DNA from: an uncultured Verrucomicrobiota bacterium
GTDB taxonomy: Bacteria > Verrucomicrobiota > Verrucomicrobiia > Palsa-1439
Length of the DNA: 11,010 bases
Direction: 5' to 3'
NCBI GenBank assembly: GCA_903825695.1
Contig: CAIKBP010000138.1
Span: 1-11,010, forward strand
Part shown: piece by piece, positions 5,707-11,010 of the stretch
How the letters are laid out: every line of letters begins with the position of its first letter
Numbering within the stretch: the stretch's first letter is position 1
Made by a program: the position numbers and the translations under genes
The notes under the pieces: generated by a model
What the model saw: the letters and a program-made list of their open reading frames with translations, nothing else
Told to the model about the DNA's origin: nothing
Database searches by the model: none

Positions 5707-5832
5707 ATGTATCACGTCTATATTCTTCTGAATGAGGCGAAAACGAGGACATATACCGGTGTTTCCGACGATGTTGATAAGCGTCTATCACCCTCGGCGC
5801 TTTTTTGGGTGCCTCTGCGTTTGGCGGCGTAA
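5707..5832 (+). pseudogene. GIY-YIG nuclease remnant (N-terminal 27 residues conserved, then truncated)
   Basis: This short frame has 41 codons and a stop at 5830-5832. It begins MYHVYILLNEAKTRTYTGVS and continues DDVDKRL, matching the start of small GIY-YIG (YhbQ/UPF0213-type) nucleases: the VYIL strand corresponds to the GIY side, and YTG stands where YIG is expected, followed by a D..KRL helix. After residue 27 it continues SPSALFWVPLRLAA, unlike the family, whose domain runs on for some 60 more residues with an essential Glu and Asn. It therefore lacks part of the active site and is most likely a decayed or deleted gene. AGGA lies just upstream of the ATG. It sits 80 bp after tRNA-Ser, a common location for mobile or transferred genes. 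Confidence 0.6.
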
Positions 5833-5914
5833 ATAAGGGCTTGCGTGTCGTGGGATTTGGTACAAGACTCAACAACAATGCTTGGTGTGGCTCACGAGAA
5901 AACAGGTTCAAACA

Positions 5915-5923
5915 AAGGAGAGG
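5915..5923 (+). promoter_or_regulatory. Strong ribosome binding site of the lipoprotein gene
   Basis: AAGGAGAGG ends 3 nt before the ATG at 5927, with the GGAG core about 6 nt upstream. It decides the start over the ATG at 5882, which has no such signal. The interval between the GIY-YIG remnant and this site (5833-5914) holds no gene or clear promoter. Confidence 0.65.
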
Positions 5924-5926
5924 ACG

Positions 5927-6367
5927 ATGAACATAATCGAACGAATCCGTGCTAATCACGGGATGAGGAAAGCAACCGCTTGTCTACTCAGCGCAATTGT
6001 TTTATGCAGTGTGGTGGCGATGCTCGCAGGCTGCGCTTCTGTAGGAAAATTTGAGCAGCAGACAGCCACGGATGTGAGGCTTTCGGAAAACAATTACCGA
6101 GTGATTCAACCGGGTGCTAGGGGAGGAAGCAGTGGGTTTTGGCTTCTTGGGTTGATCCCTATTACGAGTCCCAGTTATGCAGTGGCAAAAACGCGGCTGT
6201 ATGAATCTGTGGGTCAGGACCTAAAGGGCCGCTCTATCGCCTTGGCGAATCAAACACAGGATCACTCGACCTTGTACCTAATCCTGTTCTCGATTCCCAC
6301 GGTGACGGTAACCGCTGATATTATCGAGTTCACGGGCGCGTCTCCCACAGCCGCTCCGCATCAGTGA
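5927..6367 (+). CDS. Small predicted lipoprotein of unknown function
   Basis: The predicted product has 146 residues. A basic N-terminus (IIERIRANHGMRK) precedes a hydrophobic stretch (about 17-33) and the lipobox LAGC (33-36), so C36 would be lipidated and the protein anchored in the outer or inner membrane facing the periplasm. The mature part has ENNYRVIQPGARGGSSGFWLL (residues 54-74), a Gly-rich segment followed by a hydrophobic LGLIPITSPSYAVA, then a helix with LYESVGQDLKGRS and C-terminal beta strands. The pattern recalls small lipoproteins with domains of unknown function (possibly the DUF6567 type, from memory and unverified). The N-region before the signal helix is longer than usual; an internal ATG at residue 13 is possible but has a poorer ribosome binding site. 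The last 38 bp overlap the convergent AhbAB gene, so one of the two 3' ends may be less constrained. Confidence 0.72.
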   Translation: MNIIERIRANHGMRKATACLLSAIVLCSVVAMLAGCASVGKFEQQTATDVRLSENNYRVIQPGARGGSSGFWLLGLIPITSPSYAVAKTRLYESVGQDLKGRSIALANQTQDHSTLYLILFSIPTVTVTADIIEFTGASPTAAPHQ

Positions 6368-7361
6368 AATATTCCACACGGGTTTTCTTGTACTCCTTGG
6401 TCGAGTAGAGCGCGGCATGGTCGGTGATGCCGGTTTCTTGGGAAATCTCGGCCAACACGGCTTCGCACTCAGCCGGTGTCCGACCGTGCACCATCGTGAA
6501 CAAGTTGTACGGCCAGTCAGGATACGTCGGGCGCTGGTAACAGTGCGTCACCGCGCGAAAGCCGGCCATCTTCTCGCCTATTTTTAGAATCTCAGCGTCG
6601 GTGCCGCGCGCGATCCAAACGCCCATGGCATTGGAGGTGAACCCGATCTCGCGATGCCGCAACACCGCGCTCACACGTCGCAAGCGACCCGCCGCGTGCA
6701 TCACATCGCTCATCTCGCGCAACTGTTCGATGCTCAATCCGAGTCGCGCCGCGATGGGGGTAAATGGCTCTGGTTCGATCGCGATATCGCGTTGCATCTC
6801 GCGGACAAATTGTTTCTCCAATTCCGTCAACGATTTCGCGACTGCGGGACCGCGCTGCTGTTCGCTGGACCGGATTTCATCATTTGCGTCAGCCATAGCG
6901 CCATCCTCGACATCGACCATCATGCCGATCTTGAACAGGTGAAGCGCCGGCAGTAGCCGCGTGCAACGCGCCCCGCTCATTTCGTGGAGAAGCTGCACCG
7001 TTCGCTCCAGACCTAGTCGCGAGTCGGGGCTGACAGCGATGGTATACCAAAGGTTGAACGCGTGGTTGCGCTGATAATTGTGTGAGAGGCCGGGATGTTC
7101 ATTGATGATCGAGGCAGCGGCGTCTATCCGGGCAGAATCGTACTGTGCCGCCACAAGCGACGATTTGTAACCGAGCGAGCGCGTGTCGAATATAGCGCTG
7201 ATCTGGCGGATAATCTTGGCCGCTTTCAACACCCGCACCCGTTCCATCACTTCCGCCTCGCTAATGCCACCCAACTTTTCGCCGATAACATTCCAAGGCC
7301 GCAGTGTGATGGGCACCTCAGCTTGCAGAAGGTTCAGTAGCTTCTTATCGGTGTTATCCAT
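6330..7361 (-). CDS. ahbAB: Siroheme decarboxylase, fused AhbA-AhbB (often annotated as Lrp/AsnC regulator)
   Basis: The predicted product has 343 residues and two homologous halves, about 1-155 and 176-343. Each half has an N-terminal winged-helix-like segment (DNTDKKLLNLLQ at 2-13; LTELEKQFVREMQ at 178-190) and a C-terminal Lrp-like ferredoxin fold. SHNYQRNHAFNLWYTI (93-108) and THCYQRPTYPDWPYNLF (272-288) are the hallmark motifs of AhbA and AhbB/NirD-L siroheme decarboxylases. They are absent from true Lrp regulators. The heterodimer converts siroheme to 12,18-didecarboxysiroheme, on the alternative route to haem b (AhbC and AhbD act next) or, in denitrifiers, to haem d1. Fused forms are known. 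I chose the ATG at 7361 because the protein begins at the conserved MDNTDKKLL; a GTG at 7406 would add 15 residues. No other haem gene is in the window. Confidence 0.85.
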   Translation of the reverse strand: MDNTDKKLLNLLQAEVPITLRPWNVIGEKLGGISEAEVMERVRVLKAAKIIRQISAIFDTRSLGYKSSLVAAQYDSARIDAAASIINEHPGLSHNYQRNHAFNLWYTIAVSPDSRLGLERTVQLLHEMSGARCTRLLPALHLFKIGMMVDVEDGAMADANDEIRSSEQQRGPAVAKSLTELEKQFVREMQRDIAIEPEPFTPIAARLGLSIEQLREMSDVMHAAGRLRRVSAVLRHREIGFTSNAMGVWIARGTDAEILKIGEKMAGFRAVTHCYQRPTYPDWPYNLFTMVHGRTPAECEAVLAEISQETGITDHAALYSTKEYKKTRVEYFTDAERLWETRP

Positions 7362-7432
7362 GCGGCCGATCCATGCCCCGACGCCAAGATACGAGAACTT
7401 GACCACCGCGGCAATTTGTATCCATCTCTTAA

Positions 7433-7461
7433 TGGACGCACACTGACAATTCGGCTACTAT
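7433..7461 (+). promoter_or_regulatory. Weak candidate promoter of the Rieske gene
   Basis: TGGACG (7433-7438), 17 bp, TACTAT (7456-7461); four of six matches in each box to the sigma-70 consensus. The predicted leader is about 18 nt. It lies in the 124 bp divergent region between ahbAB and the Rieske gene. No convincing promoter for ahbAB was found on the other strand. Confidence 0.3.
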
Positions 7462-7485
7462 TCCACCTAAACCGGGCAGACATCC

Positions 7486-7794
7486 GTGAGCGAATTCATA
7501 TCCATAGCCAAGGTGACCGACCTCAAACCCGGCGAGGGCAGAGTCATTACCGTCGGGGACCGCGAGGTGGCGTTGTTCAACGTTGGCGGCAAGTTCTACG
7601 CCATATCCAATACCTGCGCGCACCAGGGCGGGCCGCTGGGAGAGGGCACGCTTGATGGCAACATCGTGAGCTGTCCGTGGCATGGATGGCGGTTCGATGT
7701 GACGACAGGCATCACGGTTACTATGCCGACCATGAATGTTGAGAAATTCGAATGCGTCATCGAAGGTGACGACGTCAAAATCAAATTAACCTAA
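7486..7794 (+). CDS. Rieske [2Fe-2S] ferredoxin-like protein
   Basis: The predicted product has 102 residues and is a single Rieske domain without signal peptide or membrane segment, so it is a cytoplasmic electron carrier. The cluster ligands are C44 and H46 (CAH) and C63 and H66 (CPWH), giving C-X-H-X16-C-X2-H, with the usual GGPLGEG loop between. The size and pattern fit the NirD/BphF-type ferredoxins that feed electrons to reductases or ring-hydroxylating oxygenases; no such partner is in the window. It starts with GTG at 7486-7488, the only suitable start before the conserved region, and lacks a good Shine-Dalgarno. The next gene follows 24 bp later on the same strand. It is divergent from ahbAB; a shared role in tetrapyrrole or redox metabolism is conceivable but unproven. 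Confidence 0.93.
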   Translation: MSEFISIAKVTDLKPGEGRVITVGDREVALFNVGGKFYAISNTCAHQGGPLGEGTLDGNIVSCPWHGWRFDVTTGITVTMPTMNVEKFECVIEGDDVKIKLT

Positions 7795-7818
7795 TCACCA
7801 CTTACCACTCACCAAACC

Positions 7819-8103
7819 ATGGCAATGAAATCCGCATACGAACTGGCGATGGAACGGCTCGGCAAATCATCCGGGCCCAAACTCACAGACAAGCAGAAGA
7901 CAAGACTCGCAGAACTCGACCGCGTTTATGCCGCGAAGATTGCCCAGATTGAATTGGACCTGAAACCCAAAATTGCGTCTGCCCTTGTGTCGGAAAAACC
8001 TGAAGACGCCGAGAAGCTGGAAGAAACCCTGCGCGCCGAAGTCCAGAAGCTCCGCAATAAACTCGAAACGGAGAAAGACGCAGTTCGCAGTGTGAATAAG
8101 TAA
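7819..8103 (+). CDS. Small coiled-coil protein of unknown function (PVC-type)
   Basis: The predicted product has 94 residues, very rich in Lys, Glu, Ala and Leu and without signal peptide or membrane segment. Residues 23-92 have a heptad-like spacing of Leu/Ile/Val, for example LTDKQKTRLAELDRVYAAKI, and are predicted to be one long helix or a helical hairpin. The start MAMKSAYELAMERLG resembles short hypothetical proteins that I recall from Verrucomicrobiota genomes, but no function is known to me. A second ATG (7825) would remove two residues; neither has a ribosome binding site. It probably shares a transcript with the Rieske gene 24 bp upstream. Confidence 0.75.
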   Translation: MAMKSAYELAMERLGKSSGPKLTDKQKTRLAELDRVYAAKIAQIELDLKPKIASALVSEKPEDAEKLEETLRAEVQKLRNKLETEKDAVRSVNK

Positions 8104-8108
8104 GTTTC

Positions 8109-8184
8109 GCGCAAAGACGCAAAGCCTCGAGCATTTCCGGGGCAACGATCAGCCAGGTTGAAGGCACCTTTTGCACCTTTGCGC
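8109..8184. repeat. Imperfect inverted repeat with GCGCAAAG arms
   Basis: Left arm 8109-8123 and right arm 8170-8184 are reverse complements at 13 of 15 positions (GCGCAAAG, two mismatches, GCAAA), separated by 46 nt. The left arm also holds a tandem GCAAAG-AC-GCAAAG. It lies right after the coiled-coil gene stop and could act as a transcript-end structure, or be a dispersed GCAAAG-type repeat; no T-run follows. Confidence 0.5.
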
Positions 8185-8199
8185 CCACGTGTAACGTGG
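8185..8199. repeat. Short palindrome CCACGT-GTA-ACGTGG upstream of ubiD
   Basis: A perfect 6 bp inverted repeat with a 3 nt centre, abutting the previous repeat and reaching the candidate -35 of the ubiD promoter. Its position would suit an operator or a short hairpin; no regulator can be named. Confidence 0.4.
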
Positions 8200-8227
8200 T
8201 GAACCTTGCGTTGGTATATGGTATAAG
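8199..8227 (+). promoter_or_regulatory. Weak candidate promoter of ubiD, possibly leaderless
   Basis: GTGAAC (8199-8204), 17 bp, TATAAG (8222-8227). The -10 is good, the -35 poor. The ATG at 8234 is 6 nt after the -10, so initiation would fall on the start codon itself; no Shine-Dalgarno is present. Confidence 0.3.
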
Positions 8228-8233
8228 CCCGCC

Positions 8234-9688
8234 ATGGCCTACGATTCCTTGCGCGATTTTGTGGCGAAGCTTGATGCAGTGGGTGAGTTGAAACGGATTC
8301 CCATCGAGGTCAACCCGGCTTTGGAGATCACCGAGATCGCTGACCGGGAGATGAAGTCGCCCGACGGCGGCAAGGCGCTGTTGTTCGAGAGGTGCAACGG
8401 ATCGCAGTTCCCGCTGCTTATCAACGCTTACGGGTCAAATAGGCGCATGGCGCTGGCGCTCGGTGTAAACGACGTTGAGGAGATCGCCGCAGAACTCGAC
8501 GGCCTGCTCAAAACGAAGCCGCCATCCTCGTTCAAGGAAGCATTTGCGTTGCTCGGCACGGCATTGGAATTGCGCCATGCGAAGCCAAAGACCGTGCGCA
8601 GCGGAGCGTGCCAGGAGATGATCCGTCAGACCCCCGATCTCACCGCGCTCCCCATCCAGAAATGCTGGCCGCGAGATGCTGGACGGTTCATCACGTTGCC
8701 ATTGGTCATTACCCGTGATCCCGATACTGGCGCGCGCAATGTTGGCATGTACCGCATGCAGGTTATTGACGGTCGCACGACATTCATGCACTGGCAGCCG
8801 CACAAGACCGGCGCACGCCACTGGCGACGCTATTGTGAATTGAAACGGCGCATGCCGGTCGCAGTCGCGCTTGGCGGCGATCCGGTGTACGCCTTTGCAG
8901 CATCGGCGCCGCTCCCCGACGGCGTTGACGAACTTGCGTTCGCTGGGTTTATCCGCAAGAAACCCGTGGAAGTGGTGAAATGCCAAACCAACGACCTTGA
9001 AGTGCCCGCCGATTGCGATTTCGTGCTGGAAGGTTACGTCGATCCGAATGAGCCGCTTGAAATGGAGGGGCCGTTTGGCGATCACACGGGTTACTACACG
9101 CCGCCGGAGCCGTACCCGAAGTTTCACGTCGAACGGATCACGCACCGGCGCGACGCGATTTATACGGGCACGGTCGTTGGTGTGCCGCCGATGGAAGATT
9201 TCTACATGGGCACAGCCAGTGTGCGGATTTTTCTGCCCGTGTTCAGGATGACGTTCCCTGAGATCGTAGATATGGCGCTACCCGCCGAGGGCGTATTCCA
9301 CAATCTTGTGGTGGTCTCCATCAAGAAATCGTTTCCGTATCACGCGATGAAGGTGATGCACGGGTTGTGGGGCATGGGACAGATGATGTTTAGCAAGATG
9401 ATCATTGTGGTGGACGCTGACGTGAATGTGCATGATATGCGGGAAGTCCTGTTCCGCCTTTGCGCCAACATCGATCCACAGCGCGATATTCTCCTAACCA
9501 AAGGTCCCGCAGATGTGCTCGATCATGCCACGCCCGCACTTGGGTTCGGCAGTAAGATGGGCATCGATGCCACGCACAAGATTGCTGGTGAAGCGGATTG
9601 CCGTCCATGGCCGTCGCTCATCCGAATGGATGAAGACGTGAAAAAGCACATGGACGAACTCTTGCGGAAGCTCGGTAACCGTGGATGA
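8234..9688 (+). CDS. ubiD: UbiD-family prenylated-FMN decarboxylase (menaquinone/ubiquinone type)
   Basis: The predicted product has 484 residues, a normal length for UbiD. The family decarboxylates aromatic or alpha,beta-unsaturated acids with prenylated FMN, which is made by UbiX (not in the window). RNVGMYRMQ (168-176) and EGPFGDHTGYY (278-288) are the conserved cofactor and active-site segments. R174, E278 and D283 would form the Arg-Glu-Asp/Glu catalytic set, in near register with fungal Fdc1. DSLRDFVAKLDAVGELKRI at the N-terminus is typical of the ubiquinone/menaquinone branch. In PVC-type bacteria such genes usually serve quinone synthesis, for example the last steps of the futalosine menaquinone route, but UbiD paralogues also act on other acids, so the substrate is uncertain. 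The start lacks a Shine-Dalgarno. The stop overlaps the next gene's ATG (ATGA), so the glycosyltransferase is probably cotranslated. Confidence 0.93.
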   Translation: MAYDSLRDFVAKLDAVGELKRIPIEVNPALEITEIADREMKSPDGGKALLFERCNGSQFPLLINAYGSNRRMALALGVNDVEEIAAELDGLLKTKPPSSFKEAFALLGTALELRHAKPKTVRSGACQEMIRQTPDLTALPIQKCWPRDAGRFITLPLVITRDPDTGARNVGMYRMQVIDGRTTFMHWQPHKTGARHWRRYCELKRRMPVAVALGGDPVYAFAASAPLPDGVDELAFAGFIRKKPVEVVKCQTNDLEVPADCDFVLEGYVDPNEPLEMEGPFGDHTGYYTPPEPYPKFHVERITHRRDAIYTGTVVGVPPMEDFYMGTASVRIFLPVFRMTFPEIVDMALPAEGVFHNLVVVSIKKSFPYHAMKVMHGLWGMGQMMFSKMIIVVDADVNVHDMREVLFRLCANIDPQRDILLTKGPADVLDHATPALGFGSKMGIDATHKIAGEADCRPWPSLIRMDEDVKKHMDELLRKLGNRG

Positions 9689-11010
9689 ACGCGGGAAGAC
9701 GCAAATCGTTGGTGGCGCTCGGGTTGGTGTTGGCGTTGGCGGCCGGCCTGCGATTGTTTCATCTCAGTGATCGGGTCATTTGGTTTGATGAGTCAGTGGC
9801 CATGTTGATCGCGCGATCCGGCGCGGCAACTGACACATTTGTGGCGGCGCGCGACGAAGGGCACGCGCCGCTGTTCAATTTTCTACTGCATTTTTGGACG
9901 CGCATGGCGCCGGGTGAAGAAGGCGCGCGATGGTTGTCGGTCTTGCTCGGCGTAGCCGCTGTGGCTGTGGTGTTTGCCCTCGGCATCGAACTCGCGGGGC
10001 GAACAACCGGGTTGTTGGCCGCGCTGTTCTTGGCGTTGTGTCCGTTGCATGTCTGGTACTCGCAGGAAATCCGGATGTACGCGCTGCAAACGCTGCTGGT
10101 TTGTCTGTCATTTTTGTTCATGTTCTGCGCACTGGAACGACGGATGGCGGCATGGTGGGTGTTGTACGTCGTGGCGACAACGCTGAGTTTGTACGCGCAA
10201 TACACGTCGTTCCTCGTGTTGTTGGCGCAGAATGTGTGCGTCATCGCATCAGCACGCCGTTATATGGGATCGTTGCGCCGCTGGGTGCTGGCGCAGGCGG
10301 CCGTGGCGATATTGTTCACGCCTTGGCTGGCGCAATTGCTGTCGCATTTGGAAGAGAAGACGCGCGGTTACTGGATCAGACCACTGACATGGGACATGCC
10401 GGTAAGATTCTTTGCATTGCTGAGCGGCTCGAATTTGACTGACACAGGTGCGCGATGGCCGGCGATTGGGATCAGTTTGCTACTGCTGGCGGTAGCGCTG
10501 ACAATCCTGTTCCGCGACAAGGAAGCGCGCCCACGCGCCCTGTTGCTGACGTTGTGGTTTTTTGTGCCGCTGGCGCTGCTGGTGCTGGTCTCGCTGGGTC
10601 AGGATCTCTTCCTGCCGCGCGTGATACTTTACATCGCGCCGGCGTTCGCGCTGTTGGTCGGCTGGGGCATGGCACGGACGCCGTCACGGATTATTGCCGT
10701 CGCCGGCATCGGGACGCTGATGGTGTTCAACCTCTTCGCGCTGCAAGGGTACTACTTCTCTGGCAACTGGTGGGTGAAATCGCCGTTGCGCGATGCGAGC
10801 GCACAAGTTGCACGCGAGTTTCGACATGGTGATATCGCGATCCATTCGTCACGATTTTCTTATCGGCCTTTCCAGTACTACGCCGGCGACCGCGTCACGC
10901 ATGGGTTGCTGGTCGAAACCGAGAACCTTCCCGGATTATTTCGCGTCATCGGCGACAGCCGGTTGCCGAGGGACACCGCGTCGTTCCGGCGGATTTGGCT
11001 CGTGCTCTAC
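9685..11010 (+). CDS. Polytopic GT39/ArnT-like glycosyltransferase, 3' end beyond window
   Basis: An open frame of 442 codons runs from an ATG overlapping the ubiD stop to the window edge without a stop. The protein is strongly hydrophobic with many membrane segments: a first helix at about 8-27, then several between about 75 and 340. The first extracytoplasmic loop begins WFDE (33-36) and continues to DEGHAPLFN (57-65), the DE and H-x-PL motifs of lipid-linked-sugar glycosyltransferases (PMT/ArnT/GT39 superfamily); the acidic pair is the presumed catalytic site. PLHVWYSQEIRMY (about 117-129) is another typical segment of bacterial members. After the last helix a soluble periplasmic domain begins (from about 360). 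It would transfer a sugar from a polyprenyl phosphate to a lipid, glycan or protein at the outer face of the inner membrane; donor and acceptor cannot be told. No ribosome binding site is visible, which fits coupling to ubiD. Confidence 0.85.
   Translation, partial: MNAGRRKSLVALGLVLALAAGLRLFHLSDRVIWFDESVAMLIARSGAATDTFVAARDEGHAPLFNFLLHFWTRMAPGEEGARWLSVLLGVAAVAVVFALGIELAGRTTGLLAALFLALCPLHVWYSQEIRMYALQTLLVCLSFLFMFCALERRMAAWWVLYVVATTLSLYAQYTSFLVLLAQNVCVIASARRYMGSLRRWVLAQAAVAILFTPWLAQLLSHLEEKTRGYWIRPLTWDMPVRFFALLSGSNLTDTGARWPAIGISLLLLAVALTILFRDKEARPRALLLTLWFFVPLALLVLVSLGQDLFLPRVILYIAPAFALLVGWGMARTPSRIIAVAGIGTLMVFNLFALQGYYFSGNWWVKSPLRDASAQVAREFRHGDIAIHSSRFSYRPFQYYAGDRVTHGLLVETENLPGLFRVIGDSRLPRDTASFRRIWLVLY

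Noticed and set aside
5480..5959. Minus-strand open frame of 159 codons containing REGFEPSR-like text (written AERGG/GFEPSRDTRP style)
   Set aside because: This is the well-known false translation of the reverse strand of a tRNA-Ser gene, not a protein.
6330..7406. Lrp/AsnC-type transcriptional regulator
   Set aside because: The fold is shared, but the two siroheme decarboxylase motifs and the two-fold architecture identify AhbA-AhbB instead.
8435..9145. Minus-strand open frame of 236 codons inside ubiD
   Set aside because: Antisense to UbiD motifs; composition is that of a shadow frame.
9759..10244. Minus-strand open frame of 161 codons, and plus-strand frames 9930-10442 and 10455-10832
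   Set aside because: They overlap the 442-codon glycosyltransferase frame, which is open to the window edge and has family motifs and membrane segments.
1..11010. CRISPR array, transposase or complete mobile element
   Set aside because: No regularly spaced direct repeats, no transposase or integrase frame and no paired element ends were seen; only the small remnant near the tRNA hints at past mobility.

Overview
The window looks like a chromosomal segment from a bacterium of the PVC group, most likely a Verrucomicrobiota-type organism. The placement rests on gene content only: a PVC-style pseudopilin with a late His-to-Asp-Gly motif, a short coiled-coil protein of a type I recall mainly from Verrucomicrobiota, a TrpB2-type synthase, and an AhbA/AhbB fusion. 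No rRNA or other phylogenetic marker is present, so the assignment is tentative.

Left part (1-2419). A minus-strand pair encodes a Spy/CpxP-like envelope protein and an ECF sigma factor that runs off the left edge. Divergent from it is a plus-strand, translationally coupled pair: a membrane-anchored protein with two tandem STN/secretin-N0-like domains and a tail rich in TPEER/TPEQR motifs, then a type IV pilin-like protein. The 112 bp between the pairs carry two copies, one per strand, of the same bipartite promoter GTAACC-N16-CGTCTA, each aimed at one operon. The simplest reading is an autoregulated envelope-sensing ECF regulon with two divergent target operons. This is the most interesting part of the window.

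Middle (2424-5626). These are housekeeping genes: rlmN (23S/tRNA adenine C2 methyltransferase), a small GGQ-domain release-factor-like protein probably used in ribosome rescue, a TrpB2-type tryptophan synthase beta chain starting at GTG, and a complete tRNA-Ser(CGA) with encoded CCA.

After the tRNA (5622-5926) lie two consecutive hairpins, a 41-codon remnant of a GIY-YIG nuclease gene, and then a gene-free stretch of about 95 bp leading to a small lipoprotein gene with a strong ribosome binding site.

Right part (6330-11010). A minus-strand AhbA-AhbB fusion (siroheme decarboxylase, alternative haem pathway) is divergent from a plus-strand Rieske ferredoxin and a small coiled-coil protein. A 130 bp gap with two inverted repeats follows. 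Then comes a UbiD-family decarboxylase whose stop overlaps the start of a polytopic GT39-like glycosyltransferase that runs off the right edge. The tetrapyrrole, Fe-S and UbiD genes suggest respiratory cofactor biosynthesis, but nothing in the sequence shows that they form one pathway.
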